DNA of 64,000 nucleotides from Bacillales bacterium (GCA_035700025.1 DASSOY010000072.1:144771-208770), one strand, 5' to 3'; shown: positions 17,082 to 26,518, numbered from the stretch's first letter. Program-made: numbers and translations. Notes: generated by a model from the sequence alone, not told the origin.

Positions 17082-18176
17082 TTGGATCATGGTGAATACA
17101 TGCAGTTAGCGTTGCAGCTGGCGAAAAGCGGGCAAGGACAGACGCATCCGAATCCTGCCGTCGGTTGCGTCGTCGTGAAAAACGACGCAATCGTCGGGAT
17201 CGGCAGTCATTTGAAAGCAGGCGAGCCGCACGCGGAAGTGCACGCCGTTCGCATGTCCGGAGCTGACGCGGCAGGCTCCACCGTTTACGTTACACTTGAA
17301 CCTTGCAGTCATTACGGTCGAACGCCGCCTTGCGCCGACTTGCTCGTCCGGACCGAAGTCCGTGAAGTGTATGTCGCTTGTTTGGATCCGAATCCGAGAG
17401 TGAGCGGCCGCGGCGTCGAACGGTTGAAAACTGCCGGCATCACCGTGCACGTTGGGTTGATGCGGGAGCAAGCCGAGGCTGTGAATGCATCTTTTTTCCA
17501 TTTTATGAAAACGGGCCGTCCATACGTCACCTTAAAGCAGGCGATCAGTCTCGACGGCAAAATCGCCACGAGCGGCGGAGAGAGTCAATGGATTACCGGT
17601 GAAAAAGCCCGTTATGACGGACATCGTTATCGCGACAAGAGCGATGCGATCTTGGTCGGCGTCAATACGGTCATCGCCGATAATCCTTCATTGACGGCGA
17701 GACTGGAAGGCGGCGGGAGGAATCCGGTTCGCGTCGTGCTCGACAGCCGGTTGCGCCTCCCATTAGATGCGAAAGTGTTGACGGACGGGGAGGCGGAAAC
17801 TTGGGTCGTCACGACGAGGCTGTCGATGGTGGAAAAAAGGCGAAAGCTTAAAGCGCTCGGCGCAGATGTGATCGTAATGGATGGGGAGACGATCGAAATC
17901 AATGCCTTGTTGCGCAGTCTCGGCGAAAGAGAAATTGTTTCGCTGCTTGTTGAAGGCGGGGCATCGGTGAGCGGGAGCTTTTTGGAAGCGCGCTGCGCAG
18001 ATCAAGTCGTGACGTATATCGCGCCGAAATTGCTGGGCGGAAGCGATGCGCCGTCCGCATTTGCTGGAAAAGGATTCGAGAAGCTCGCCGACGCCGTCGG
18101 GTTAACGTTTGCTTCCGTCGAGCGATTCGGAAGCGACTTGAAAATCATCGCTACACGGGAAGAAAGGAACCGATAA
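17082..18176 (+). CDS. ribD: Bifunctional riboflavin deaminase/reductase RibD
   Basis: 364 residues from a TTG about 5-6 nt after AAAGGGGCGG; an ATG six codons later (17100) is an alternative. The longer open frame that begins at 16839 runs through the riboswitch and is rejected. The N-terminal deaminase (about 1-145) has zinc ligands H-A-E-V and P-C-S-H-Y-G-R-T-P-P-C. The C-terminal reductase (about 150-364) has S-L-D-G-K-I-A and the V-E-G-G-A segment. It converts the pyrimidine product of GTP cyclohydrolase II by deamination and side-chain reduction. It is the first gene of the rib operon. Confidence 0.94.
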   Translation: MDHGEYMQLALQLAKSGQGQTHPNPAVGCVVVKNDAIVGIGSHLKAGEPHAEVHAVRMSGADAAGSTVYVTLEPCSHYGRTPPCADLLVRTEVREVYVACLDPNPRVSGRGVERLKTAGITVHVGLMREQAEAVNASFFHFMKTGRPYVTLKQAISLDGKIATSGGESQWITGEKARYDGHRYRDKSDAILVGVNTVIADNPSLTARLEGGGRNPVRVVLDSRLRLPLDAKVLTDGEAETWVVTTRLSMVEKRRKLKALGADVIVMDGETIEINALLRSLGEREIVSLLVEGGASVSGSFLEARCADQVVTYIAPKLLGGSDAPSAFAGKGFEKLADAVGLTFASVERFGSDLKIIATREERNR

Positions 18177-18180
18177 CGAC

Positions 18181-18798
18181 ATGTTTACAGGAATCGTAGA
18201 AGAAATGGGCAAGATCGCGCGGATTGAACGAGGCGACACCGCATTTCGAATGACCATTCAGGCAAACCTAGTACTTGAGGACTTAAATGTCGGAGACAGC
18301 GTTTCCGTTAATGGCGTATGTTTGACCGTAACGAGGCGTACCGGAGATGCGTTTGAAGTGGATGTGATGCCGGAGACCGTGAAAGCGACCGGCTTTCAAA
18401 CGGCCGCTGCCGGCTTGCGTGTCAATTTGGAGCGTTCAATGGCGGCGGACGGGCGGTTCGGCGGACATTTTGTATCGGGACACGTCGACGGCACGGGCGA
18501 AATCGTCGAGAAACAACCGCAAGAAAATGCGGTGTATTATCAAATCCGGACGTCAGAAGCGATTGTGCGCTATCTCGTAATGAAAGGTTCTGTCGCCGTT
18601 GACGGTACGAGTCTGACGGTGTTCGGTGTCGACAATGATACGTTTACGCTTGCTTTGATCCCCCACACGATGAACGAGACGGTGCTCGGGGAAAAACAAG
18701 TCGGAGACATCGTGAACATTGAATGCGACGTGGTTGGGAAATATATTGAAAAATTCACGTTGAACCGGACGAAAGAAGAAGGTGCGGAAGATGTTTGA
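18181..18798 (+). CDS. ribE: Riboflavin synthase
   Basis: 205 residues, ATG. The two-fold internal repeat of lumazine-binding domains is visible: M-F-T-G-I-V-E-E at residue 1, and a second V-D-G-T-G-E motif near residue 101. S-V-N-G-V-C-L-T-V and its counterpart A-V-D-G-T-S-L-T-V mark each half. It dismutates two 6,7-dimethyl-8-ribityllumazine molecules to riboflavin. Named ribE as in B. subtilis (ribC in some species). It overlaps ribBA by 8 nt. Confidence 0.95.
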   Translation: MFTGIVEEMGKIARIERGDTAFRMTIQANLVLEDLNVGDSVSVNGVCLTVTRRTGDAFEVDVMPETVKATGFQTAAAGLRVNLERSMAADGRFGGHFVSGHVDGTGEIVEKQPQENAVYYQIRTSEAIVRYLVMKGSVAVDGTSLTVFGVDNDTFTLALIPHTMNETVLGEKQVGDIVNIECDVVGKYIEKFTLNRTKEEGAEDV

Positions 18799-19984
18799 TC
18801 CGATTGAGGAAGCGCTCACGGAGCTGAAACAAGGAAGAATGGTCATCGTTTGTGACGACGAGGACCGGGAAAACGAAGGGGATTTTGTCGCGCTTGCCGA
18901 ACACGTTACGCCGGAAACGATTAATTTCATGAGCCGTCACGGGAGAGGTCTCATTTGCATGCCGATTACTGAATCGAAAGCGAAACGGTTGGAACTGCCG
19001 TTGATGGTCGATGAAAATACGGATAACCACCAAACGGCGTTCACCGTTTCTGTCGACCATGTGTCGACGGATACAGGCATTTCGGCGTTCGAACGGGCTC
19101 GTACTGTGCGTGAACTCGTGAAAGAAGAAGCGAAGGCGGACGACTTTAAAAAACCGGGACATATTTTCCCGCTCATCGCCCGGGAAGGCGGCGTTTTGCA
19201 ACGCGCCGGCCACACGGAAGCGTCGGTGGAGCTGGCGAAACTATGCGACGCGGCGCCGGCCGCCGTCATCTGTGAAATCATGAAGGACGACGGCACCATG
19301 GCCCGTGTTCCGGATTTGCGCGCGATCGCCGACCGGTTTCAGTTGAAGATGATCACGATCACCGACTTGATCGCGTATCGATTTAACAAAGAAAAGCCGG
19401 TGCGGCGGGAAGTGGAAATTACGTTGCCAACCGAGTTCGGAACGTTTCGCGCAGTCGGCTTTTCGAACACTATCGATCAGAAAGAAAACATCGCGTTAGT
19501 GAAAGGGGAGGTGAGCGGAGACGAACCCGTGCTTGTTCGTCTGCATTCCGAATGTTTGACGGGCGATGTTTTCGGATCGCATCGTTGCGATTGCGGTGAA
19601 CAACTTCACGCGGCGCTCGCGAAAATCGAAGAACGCGGGCGAGGGGTGCTGCTCTATTTGCGTCAGGAAGGGCGCGGCATCGGATTGTTGAACAAACTGC
19701 ACGCCTATAAGCTTCAGGAAGAAGGATACGATACGGTCGAGGCGAACGAAAAGCTCGGCTTTCAAGCCGATTTACGCGATTATGGCATCGCGGCGCAAAT
19801 GTTGCGGAATCTCGGCATTCGTAAAATCCGGCTGTTGACGAACAATCCGCGCAAAATCAGCGGCCTGTCCGGATACGGCATCGAAGTGGTCGAAAGAATT
19901 CCGTTGCAGTCACCATCCACGGCAGAAAACGAACGATACTTGCAAACGAAATATGAAAAACTCGGGCATTTGCTGCATTTGTAA
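18791..19984 (+). CDS. ribBA: 3,4-dihydroxy-2-butanone 4-phosphate synthase / GTP cyclohydrolase II
   Basis: 397 residues. The ATG is chosen over a GTG three codons upstream because it aligns with M-F-D-P-I-E-E. The N-terminal RibB half has [10 protein letters not shown] (metal and substrate binding, about 22-31) and H-T-E-A-S-V-E. The C-terminal RibA half has zinc cysteines in [17 protein letters not shown] and the L-R-Q-E-G-R-G-I-G segment. It supplies both branches of riboflavin synthesis. It is coupled to ribE by overlap and sits under the FMN riboswitch. Confidence 0.96.
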   Translation: MFDPIEEALTELKQGRMVIVCDDEDRENEGDFVALAEHVTPETINFMSRHGRGLICMPITESKAKRLELPLMVDENTDNHQTAFTVSVDHVSTDTGISAFERARTVRELVKEEAKADDFKKPGHIFPLIAREGGVLQRAGHTEASVELAKLCDAAPAAVICEIMKDDGTMARVPDLRAIADRFQLKMITITDLIAYRFNKEKPVRREVEITLPTEFGTFRAVGFSNTIDQKENIALVKGEVSGDEPVLVRLHSECLTGDVFGSHRCDCGEQLHAALAKIEERGRGVLLYLRQEGRGIGLLNKLHAYKLQEEGYDTVEANEKLGFQADLRDYGIAAQMLRNLGIRKIRLLTNNPRKISGLSGYGIEVVERIPLQSPSTAENERYLQTKYEKLGHLLHL

Positions 19985-20005
19985 GCGGAAACGGAGGAAT
20001 TTACC

Positions 20006-20470
20006 ATGGAAAAGGTTTACGAAGGCGGACTCGTTGGCCATGATTTAACTATCGGCATCGTCGTCAGCCGGTTTAATGAATTCATTACCAATGAATTATT
20101 GCAAGGAGCCCTTCATACGTTAAAAAGACACGGGGTTTCCGAAGATGACATTGACGTCGTTCGAGTACCTGGCGCATTTGAGATTCCCGGCGCCGCGAAA
20201 AAGATGGCGCAAACGGGGAAATACGACGCGATCGTTACGCTCGGCGCGGTCATTCGCGGGGCGACGACACATTACGATTACGTTTGCAGCAGCGTCGCAT
20301 CCGGCGTTTCTGCCGTCGCGCTGGAAGCCGGTATTCCCGTCATTTTCGGCGTGTTAACGACGGAAACGATTGAGCAGGCGATCGAACGCTCCGGAACGAA
20401 AGCCGGGAACAAAGGGTCTGAGGCGGCGGCTGCCGCTGTCGAGACGGCGAATTTGTATCAGAAGCTGTAA
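20006..20470 (+). CDS. ribH: 6,7-dimethyl-8-ribityllumazine synthase
   Basis: 154 residues, ATG after GGAGGAA. It has the lumazine synthase signatures S-R-F-N-E near the N-terminus, V-P-G-A-F-E-I-P, and [14 protein letters not shown] with the catalytic histidine. The enzyme forms the 60-subunit capsid that in Bacillus encloses riboflavin synthase. It is 21 nt downstream of ribBA in the same operon. Confidence 0.96.
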   Translation: MEKVYEGGLVGHDLTIGIVVSRFNEFITNELLQGALHTLKRHGVSEDDIDVVRVPGAFEIPGAAKKMAQTGKYDAIVTLGAVIRGATTHYDYVCSSVASGVSAVALEAGIPVIFGVLTTETIEQAIERSGTKAGNKGSEAAAAAVETANLYQKL

Positions 20471-20569
20471 ACACTCGCAACCGATGAAGAAATTCGTTAT
20501 AATGGATTCTCGTAAGGAAGTTTCAAATGCAAACGTGAGCGAAAAGCCTGCAGATGAAGAGGGATGAAG

Positions 20570-20929
20570 ATGTTAATTCGGTACAAACAAAGTTACGAAA
20601 AAATTGCCATGGGCCTTCTCTCTTTCATGCCGGGGGAAGAAAACTTGAAACAGTTGCAAAGCACAATGCACGAATACGAGACGAATGAGCATTGGCGGCT
20701 GTTCTTATGGAAGGATGACGACATCACCGGCATCATCGGTATTCGGATCATCGATGAAGATACGGCCGAGGTGCAGCATTTGAGCGTCAATCCTTCGCAT
20801 CGCGGGCAAGGGCTCGGCAAGCGCATGATTCAACAATTGAAAGACATGCTGCGCGAGGAGTACGAGCTCGTTCCGAACAAGAAATTGAAAGGATTTTTCG
20901 AAAACTGCGGGTTTGACGACGCTCAATAA
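20570..20929 (+). CDS. ribT: RibT, GNAT-family acetyltransferase of the rib operon
   Basis: 119 residues. The second of two close ATGs is chosen (M-L-I-R-Y-K-Q-S) because it is properly spaced from AAGAGGG and aligns with B. subtilis RibT. The acetyl-CoA-binding motif is visible near residues 73-86 (H-L-S-V-N-P-S-H-R-G-Q-G-L-G). RibT is a GNAT protein of uncertain substrate that ends the rib operon in Bacillus. Its 3' end overlaps the convergent ypuF-like gene by 7 nt. Confidence 0.87.
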   Translation: MLIRYKQSYEKIAMGLLSFMPGEENLKQLQSTMHEYETNEHWRLFLWKDDDITGIIGIRIIDEDTAEVQHLSVNPSHRGQGLGKRMIQQLKDMLREEYELVPNKKLKGFFENCGFDDAQ

Positions 20930-21432
20930 CCTCTTTTCTTTTTTTCTCTATTGGAAACGATCGAATCCCGATCCGGCTGTTCATGTTTGTTTACGATAAG
21001 TTCATCAGTGAGGTCACTCGGGTTGCCCATCGTGCAGCCTTTTTCTTTGCATTTTTTTTCGCAATGGGCCCATAGACTGCGATCGGTTACAGGCAAGTCA
21101 GCGCTCCGGTATTTCATTTCCCGCGCTGTTTCCTGTTCCCACTTCCGCAATAATGCGAGCAATGCTTTCGCGTCGACGGCGAGGCGTTCCAATTCTTCCT
21201 TCGCCCCTCGCAAATTTTCGTATGCGCGGGCGAATGCTTTTCTTGCCCCTGCCGTGCGGTTTCGCCGCCAATGGTACATGCCGACCGCAATTTGGATCAG
21301 TCCTCGCCAATGCGCTTTTCGTTCCCCGCGCGGCGCCTTCTTCCATTCCCGTTCCAACACTTCGTGGCATTCGAAATAATCGCGCGTTCCGTGAAAGTGT
21401 ACGAGAAATTCGACATACGCTTTTGGATACAT
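20923..21432 (-). CDS. ypuF: DUF309 family protein (YpuF-like)
   Basis: 169 residues on the minus strand, starting at the ATG directly after AGGAGGTGT. It has the DUF309 hallmark E-C-H-E-V-L-E-R-E-W-K near residue 24 and H-W-R-G-L-I-Q-I-A-V-G. The family is all-helical and of unknown function. The C-terminal 45 residues are charged and contain C-E-K-K-C-K-E-K-G-C, which could bind a metal. B. subtilis ypuF lies in the same place between ribT and scpA, but here it is convergent with ribT and divergent from scpA. Confidence 0.82.
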   Translation of the reverse strand: MYPKAYVEFLVHFHGTRDYFECHEVLEREWKKAPRGERKAHWRGLIQIAVGMYHWRRNRTAGARKAFARAYENLRGAKEELERLAVDAKALLALLRKWEQETAREMKYRSADLPVTDRSLWAHCEKKCKEKGCTMGNPSDLTDELIVNKHEQPDRDSIVSNREKKKRGY

Positions 21433-21474
21433 ATGGACACCTCCTTTCTGTGATTTTATCAAATTTCCGACTTA

Positions 21475-21483
21475 TGCTATAAT
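21475..21483 (+). promoter_or_regulatory. Extended -10 promoter element of scpA-scpB
   Basis: TGCTATAAT is an extended -10 without a clear -35, about 40 nt before the scpA start. On the opposite strand TGATAAAAT (about 21452-21460) can serve the ypuF-like gene, so the 92-nt gap holds divergent promoters. Confidence 0.5.
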
Positions 21484-21524
21484 GTTCGACAGTTTCACTT
21501 TCGGACGGAAAGGCGAGATGATGG

Positions 21525-22271
21525 TTGGAGTATAACGTGAAATTGGATGCTTTTGAAGGACCGCTCGATCTGCTGCTTCATCTCGTAAATCGAATGGAAA
21601 TCGACATCCACGACATATCGATCACCGAAATTACCGATCAATATTTGCGTTTCATTCACGCGATGCAAGAATTGCAGCTGGACGTTGCCGGGGACTATTT
21701 AGTCATGGCGGCGACGCTCTTGCACGTGAAAAGCAAGATGCTGCTTCCGAACGAAGAAATCGACGTTGAGGATGACGAATACGAAGCGTTTGCCGAAGAT
21801 CCGCGGGAAGAATTGATCCGCCGTCTCGTTGAATACCGGAAATACAAAATCGTTTCGGAACGTTTGAGAGAGCGGGAATCACGCTGGCAGCAGGCGTATG
21901 CGAAACCGCCGGTCCCGCTCGGGGAACCGCAGGCGAAAGTTCTCGGCGAGCGTTCCGTATATGATCTTGCCGCCGCTTTGCAAAAGATGATCCGCCGCAA
22001 ACTCGTGCAAGTGCCGCGGAAAACGAAGATTCGGCGCCAGGAATGGTCAGTGAAAGATCGAATGAACGAAATCATGACCGTTTTTAAGGAAGCGCCTGGA
22101 CGGAAATCGTTCAGCGACTTTTACGATCCGGACGACCGTGAACATCTCGTGACGACGTTTTTGGCGGTGCTCGAATTAATGAAAAAACGAAAGGTCGCGT
22201 GCAAACAAGAAGGGAATTTTTCGGAAATTTCGATATACGAGCTCAAGGAAGGAGACGAGAGCAATGAATAA
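21525..22271 (+). CDS. scpA: Segregation and condensation protein A (condensin kleisin)
   Basis: 248 residues from a TTG; the resulting M-E-Y-N-V-K-L-D-A-F-E-G-P-L-D aligns directly with B. subtilis ScpA, and AAAGGCGAG precedes it. The N-terminal helical domain binds the Smc neck (F-E-G-P-L-D-L-L-L-H-L). The C-terminal winged helix (about 185-240) binds the Smc head, and the acidic middle segment is typical. ScpA and ScpB complete the Smc condensin that organises the chromosome. The gene overlaps scpB by 8 nt. Confidence 0.94.
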   Translation: MEYNVKLDAFEGPLDLLLHLVNRMEIDIHDISITEITDQYLRFIHAMQELQLDVAGDYLVMAATLLHVKSKMLLPNEEIDVEDDEYEAFAEDPREELIRRLVEYRKYKIVSERLRERESRWQQAYAKPPVPLGEPQAKVLGERSVYDLAAALQKMIRRKLVQVPRKTKIRRQEWSVKDRMNEIMTVFKEAPGRKSFSDFYDPDDREHLVTTFLAVLELMKKRKVACKQEGNFSEISIYELKEGDESNE

Positions 22272-22836
22272 AACGGCGATTGTTGAAGGGCTGTTGTTTC
22301 TTGCCGGCGACGACGGGCTGGAAGCAAAGGAGATCGCGAACGTGCTCGAGATGGACGTCCGTCTCGTTGAAGAATTGATGGAGCAAATGAAAATGAATTA
22401 CGCCGGGGAAGCGAACGGCTTTGAGCTTGTTGAGATCGCAGGGACGTACAAATTCATGACGAAGCCGGAACTTGCCCCTTACATTCAAAAATTGCTCGAG
22501 TCACCGGGAGAGGCGCGGCTGTCGCAGGCAGCGCTTGAAACATTGGCGATCGTTGCCTACAAACAACCGATTACGCGTGCAGAAATTGAAGACATTCGCG
22601 GTGTGAAAACGGAGAAGGTGTTGCAGACGCTCGCTGCACATGCGTTGATCAAGGAAGTCGGACGCGCGGAAGGTACCGGGCGGGCGATTTTGTATGGAAC
22701 AACTGACGAGTTTTTGCAATATTTTGGGTTGCATTCGCTTCAGGAACTGCCTCCGTTTCCGGACGAACTTGAGAAGGAAGCGAACGAAGAAATCGAATTA
22801 TTCGAAAAAAATGATCCTGCTCTGGAGACCCCGTGA
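22264..22836 (+). CDS. scpB: Segregation and condensation protein B
   Basis: 190 residues, ATG after AAGGAAGGAGACG within the scpA 3' end. Two winged-helix domains are predicted; the second has A-L-E-T-L-A-I-V-A-Y-K-Q-P-I-T-R-A-E-I, highly conserved in ScpB. It dimerises and binds the kleisin ScpA in the Smc complex. Confidence 0.95.
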   Translation: MNKTAIVEGLLFLAGDDGLEAKEIANVLEMDVRLVEELMEQMKMNYAGEANGFELVEIAGTYKFMTKPELAPYIQKLLESPGEARLSQAALETLAIVAYKQPITRAEIEDIRGVKTEKVLQTLAAHALIKEVGRAEGTGRAILYGTTDEFLQYFGLHSLQELPPFPDELEKEANEEIELFEKNDPALETP

Positions 22837-22868
22837 TATAATGGAACAAGAAAAGGAGGCGTCCACCC

Positions 22869-23300
22869 GTGAAAATCATTCATTGTTCAGGAGAACGATT
22901 GGAGAAATCGTCTCCGACCTCGCCGGAAGACGCTTTTGTCCGTTCGACAGTAAAGTATGAAGCGGATGGGCGTGAACGAAAACTGGAAGTGGTGTATTTG
23001 CGTTGCTTTGAAGATGATCTCAGCGAATGGGCACCGTTCGAAGGCGATCCTTTGTTCGCCGCAGGCACAAGAGAAGTTCACCTCCGCGACGCAGCCGCCG
23101 TTGCTGCGCTCGTGCAAGATCCGAAAATGCAGCAGCGCAAACGTTTATACTTGCACGATGTGAAGGGATTGGCCAATTTGTTTGAACGATTAAATGTCGA
23201 AGCGTTCATCGAACTGTTTCAACGACTTGAGACGGAAGGATGTTATTTATGGACATCGTCGATTCCGTTTTTGAAGCAGGCGAACGCGCATGCTGAATAA
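22869..23300 (+). CDS. Hypothetical protein between scpB and dacB
   Basis: 143 residues from a GTG six nt after AAAGGAGGCG, so translation looks efficient. No membrane helix, signal peptide or motif I recognise; the protein has mixed charge with a short C-x-W region near the C-terminus (G-C-Y-L-W). B. subtilis has ypuI (DUF3907) at this position, but the sequence does not resemble what I recall of YpuI, so I do not transfer the name. Ribosome site, codon use and tight packing 32 nt after scpB make it a real gene. A weak hairpin with seven T residues follows at 23323-23347. Confidence 0.72.
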   Translation: MKIIHCSGERLEKSSPTSPEDAFVRSTVKYEADGRERKLEVVYLRCFEDDLSEWAPFEGDPLFAAGTREVHLRDAAAVAALVQDPKMQQRKRLYLHDVKGLANLFERLNVEAFIELFQRLETEGCYLWTSSIPFLKQANAHAE

Positions 23301-23322
23301 ACATACGGTTACTCCTTGATTC

Positions 23323-23347
23323 GTCCGCGTCCTGCGGGCATTTTTTT
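23323..23347 (+). terminator. Weak candidate terminator after the scpB cluster
   Basis: A short stem (TCCGC / GCGGG, one G-U pair) is followed two bases later by seven T residues. The stem is short, so termination efficiency is doubtful. Confidence 0.45.
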
Positions 23348-23365
23348 ATGGAATCGGGTTCGGGT

Positions 23366-23393
23366 TCATATCCGTGCTTGGCCGGCATAAACT
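23366..23393 (+). promoter_or_regulatory. Sigma-E promoter of dacB-spmAB
   Basis: TCATATC (six of seven matches to KMATATT) and CATAAACT (seven of eight to CATACAMT) are separated by 13 nt. The start point would be near 23400, about 27 nt before dacB. dacB-spmAB is a sigma-E operon in B. subtilis. Confidence 0.7.
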
Positions 23394-23426
23394 TGTACAA
23401 AACCGAGAAAAGGGAACGAGGTAATT

Positions 23427-24584
23427 ATGCTGAAAATTGGATTCACGCACTTCTTGCTTGCGGTGATCTTCGTTTCTTTCGTGCCGCTCGGCGAACTTTC
23501 CGCTCAAGCGGCAAGTCATCCGGGCGTGTCGGCTCGAAACGCGGTATTGATGGAACAAGAATCCGGGCGGATGTTGTTCGGCAAACATGCTCACGAAAAA
23601 AGACGAATCGCCAGCATTACGAAAATCATGACGGCGGTCCTCGCGATCGAGGAAGGGGATCTCGACAAAAAGGTGACGATCAGCCGCAATGCAGCCAATA
23701 CGGAAGGGTCGTCGCTGTATTTGCAAAAAGGCGAGCACGTTCGTTTGAAAGATCTCGTATACGGACTAATGCTTCGGTCAGGGAACGACGCTGCCGTTGC
23801 CATTGCCGAAGCGGTCGGAGGCAGCGTGGAAGGCTTTACGCGATTAATGAACCAGAAAGCCGCACAAATCGGGATGACCGATACGCGGTTTGCCAATCCG
23901 CACGGGCTTGATGACCATCAAAAAATGTATTCGACCGCTTACGACATGGCGCTGTTGATGCGCTATGCGATGAAAAACAAAACGTTCCGGGAAATCACGA
24001 GCACGAAAGTGCATCGCGTCGATGATCCGGACGGAACCGGGACCCTCGTATGGTTGAATAAAAATAAGCTGCTGCGAATGTATCCGTATGCGACGGGAGG
24101 AAAAACCGGTTACACACGGATGGCAAAGCGAACGCTGGTGTCGACGGCCAAAAAAGACGGACTGGCGCTGATCGCGGTGACTTTGAACGATCCGGATGAT
24201 TGGGACGATCATATGAATTTGTTTGACTGGGGCTTCCGAACCTTCGATCTAAAAACGGTCGTGGAAAAAGGGATCGTCCCCGGCATCGAAAATGCGTTCT
24301 ACAGCGGCAAAGTTTACGTGAAACAAGCGTTTCGCTATCCAGTGACGAATGACGAAAAGGATGAATTACATACGTCGCTTACGTTGTATGAACCGCCGGC
24401 GGACGGCAAATGGAAAAACGGAAAAGCGCCGTCTCCGGTCGGCATGGTTCACGTACTGCTTGACGATGAAAAAGTAGCCGATGTTCCCGTTTATTTTCGG
24501 GAAGGCGAAAACGAAGACAAAGGCTTTTGGGATTTTTTCCGCGACGTGTTCTCGTTCATCGCCGGGAAGCGTTACGATGGTTAA
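23427..24584 (+). CDS. dacB: D-alanyl-D-alanine carboxypeptidase DacB (PBP5*)
   Basis: 385 residues with a signal peptide (about 1-28, cleavage near A-Q-A-A-S). Peptidase S11 motifs are S-I-T-K, S-G-N-D and K-T-G-Y-T. It is a paralogue of dacF elsewhere in the window. DacB acts from the mother cell to reduce cross-linking of spore cortex peptidoglycan. It overlaps spmA by 8 nt, and the three genes form an operon behind a sigma-E promoter. Length and neighbours match B. subtilis dacB. Confidence 0.94.
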   Translation: MLKIGFTHFLLAVIFVSFVPLGELSAQAASHPGVSARNAVLMEQESGRMLFGKHAHEKRRIASITKIMTAVLAIEEGDLDKKVTISRNAANTEGSSLYLQKGEHVRLKDLVYGLMLRSGNDAAVAIAEAVGGSVEGFTRLMNQKAAQIGMTDTRFANPHGLDDHQKMYSTAYDMALLMRYAMKNKTFREITSTKVHRVDDPDGTGTLVWLNKNKLLRMYPYATGGKTGYTRMAKRTLVSTAKKDGLALIAVTLNDPDDWDDHMNLFDWGFRTFDLKTVVEKGIVPGIENAFYSGKVYVKQAFRYPVTNDEKDELHTSLTLYEPPADGKWKNGKAPSPVGMVHVLLDDEKVADVPVYFREGENEDKGFWDFFRDVFSFIAGKRYDG

Positions 24585-25167
24585 TTTTATATGGATGGGT
24601 TTATTGTTGTTCGGCTTTCTGTTCGCCGCCGTCAACGGAAATGTTGAAGCCGTCAACGAAGCCGTCTTTAAAGGTGCGGAAAAAGGGGTAACGGTCAGTT
24701 TCGGGTTGATCAGCATTCTTGTCTTTTGGCTCGGGCTGATGAAAATCGCCGAAAAGGCCGGGTTGTTGCGCCGGTTGGCCGACGGTTGTCGTCCGCTTGC
24801 AAAACGGTTGTTTCCGGAAGTCCCTCCGGATCATCCAGCGATGGGCTACATTTTGTCGAACATGGTGGCGAACTTTTTCGGACTCGGAAATGCGGCGACG
24901 CCGATGGGAATTAAAGCGATGGAACAATTGCGGGAGTTAAACGGGGGAAGCCGGTCGGCCAGCCGGTCGATGATCACGCTGCTCGCGTTGAATACGTCGA
25001 GTTTAACGATCATTCCAACTACGGTGATCGCGATTCGCATGAACTTTGGGTCTGACGCCCCGACGGAAATCGTCGGACCGACGATCGCGGCCACGGCTTG
25101 TTCGACCCTTGCGGCCATCGGAATCGACCGTCTCTTTTACTATCGCAGGCAAAGCAGGAGGGATTGA
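24577..25167 (+). CDS. spmA: Spore maturation protein A
   Basis: 196 residues, identical in length to B. subtilis SpmA when started at M-V-N-F-I-W inside the dacB 3' end. It is a nucleoside-recognition (Gate) domain membrane protein with several helices and the conserved N-F-F-G-L-G-N-A-A-T-P-x-G segment. With SpmB it is required for full dehydration of the spore core; mechanism unknown. The in-frame upstream extension through dacB is rejected. Confidence 0.94.
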   Translation: MVNFIWMGLLLFGFLFAAVNGNVEAVNEAVFKGAEKGVTVSFGLISILVFWLGLMKIAEKAGLLRRLADGCRPLAKRLFPEVPPDHPAMGYILSNMVANFFGLGNAATPMGIKAMEQLRELNGGSRSASRSMITLLALNTSSLTIIPTTVIAIRMNFGSDAPTEIVGPTIAATACSTLAAIGIDRLFYYRRQSRRD

Positions 25168-25168
25168 C

Positions 25169-25699
25169 ATGTCCGTTGTCTCGGCGATTTCGATTTGGCT
25201 CATCCCTGCCCTGATCGGATTTGTCCTCGCTTACGGCACTTACAAACAGGTGCCGACGTATGAAGCGTTCGTCGAAGGCGGCAAAGAAGGATTCAAAACA
25301 GCTGTGCAAATCATTCCTTTTCTCGTCGGCATGCTCGTCGCCATCGAAGTGTTTCGGGCTTCGGGGGCGATGGACTTTGTTATTACGCTGCTTCGCCCGG
25401 CACTAGAGCTGATCGGATTTCCCGCCGAAGTCGTCCCGCTTGCGATTATCCGACCGATATCCGGCACCGGCGCGCTCGCGATGACGACGAATTTAATCGA
25501 CACGTACGGCCCCGATTCTTTCATCGGAAGGCTTGCCTCGACGATGCAAGGAAGTACGGACACAACGCTGTATGTTCTCACCGTTTATTTCGGCGCTGTC
25601 GGCATTCAAAAAATGGGTGATGCTTTGAAAGTCGGCCTTCTCGCTGATTTGGCCGGCATGATCGCCGCATTCGTTATCGTCTCCCTCGTGTTTGCCTAA
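25169..25699 (+). CDS. spmB: Spore maturation protein B
   Basis: 176 residues from the ATG after AGGAGGG, starting one base after the spmA stop. It is an integral membrane Gate-domain protein with P-I-S-G-T-G-A-L-A-M-T and M-Q-G-S-T-D-T-T-L-Y-V, the conserved SpmB signatures. It acts with SpmA in spore core dehydration. Confidence 0.94.
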   Translation: MSVVSAISIWLIPALIGFVLAYGTYKQVPTYEAFVEGGKEGFKTAVQIIPFLVGMLVAIEVFRASGAMDFVITLLRPALELIGFPAEVVPLAIIRPISGTGALAMTTNLIDTYGPDSFIGRLASTMQGSTDTTLYVLTVYFGAVGIQKMGDALKVGLLADLAGMIAAFVIVSLVFA

Positions 25700-25714
25700 A
25701 GGCCGTTTCTTTTG

Positions 25715-25739
25715 CCCGACCGATGAGGTCGGGTTGTTT
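25715..25739 (+). terminator. Intrinsic terminator of dacB-spmAB
   Basis: A perfect 7-bp stem (CCCGACC / GGTCGGG) with a 5-nt loop is followed by TTGTTT. Confidence 0.75.
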
Positions 25740-25798
25740 GCGTGCGTTTTCTTGAGAATTGCCAGCTCGAAGAGTATGATGAGGATTGAGGTGAAACA

Positions 25799-26518
25799 AT
25801 GGAACGTTTGCAAAAAGCGATCGCCCAGGCGGGCGTGACTTCACGAAGAAAGGCGGAAGATCTCATTCGCGCCGGAAAGGTGAAGGTGAACGGCGAAACG
25901 GTGACAACGCTCGGCACAAAGGTGTCGGCGAGCGACGAGATCGAAGTGAACGGCATTCCGATCGAAAAAGAGGCGCCGGTTTACTTTTTGTTGTACAAGC
26001 CGTCCGGCGTCCTGTCCGCGGTGAAGGATGACAGAGGCCGTAAAGTCGTCACCGACTTTTTCCCGCATGTCGAAAAGCGAATCTTTCCCGTCGGCCGGCT
26101 CGATTACGACACGTCCGGCCTGCTGTTGTTGACGAACGACGGCGAATTCGCAAATCGATTAATGCATCCGAAATATGAACTTGACAAAACCTATGTCGCC
26201 AAAATCGAAGGCGCGCTGCCGAAAGAGAAACAGAAGGAATTGGAGAAGGGCGTCCTGCTTGATGACGGAAAGACGGCACCGGCCATCGTGAACGTATTGG
26301 CGGCCGACAAAAAGAAAAACGCGACGATCGTCGAAATGACGATTCACGAAGGCCGCAACCGGCAAGTGCGAAGAATGTTTGACGCTGTCGGAAACCGCGT
26401 CTTGAAACTGAAGCGGGAAAAGTATGCATTCTTGACCGTGAAAGGCATGAATCCCGGCGAATGGCGGGAATTGACGCCGCACGAAGTGAGGAAACTGCAT
26501 GCTTTGTCAGAGAACTGA
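25799..26518 (+). CDS. rluB: 23S rRNA pseudouridine synthase RluB
   Basis: 239 residues. An S4 RNA-binding domain (about 1-60) precedes the pseudouridine synthase domain with the catalytic aspartate D102 in G-R-L-D-Y-D-T-S-G-L-L. The C-terminal E-G-R-N-R-Q-V-R-R-M motif is also present. It is the YpuL/RluB type that modifies helix 89 of 23S rRNA (family knowledge). In B. subtilis resA follows directly; here a 101-nt gap leads to resB. Confidence 0.93.
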   Translation: MERLQKAIAQAGVTSRRKAEDLIRAGKVKVNGETVTTLGTKVSASDEIEVNGIPIEKEAPVYFLLYKPSGVLSAVKDDRGRKVVTDFFPHVEKRIFPVGRLDYDTSGLLLLTNDGEFANRLMHPKYELDKTYVAKIEGALPKEKQKELEKGVLLDDGKTAPAIVNVLAADKKKNATIVEMTIHEGRNRQVRRMFDAVGNRVLKLKREKYAFLTVKGMNPGEWRELTPHEVRKLHALSEN

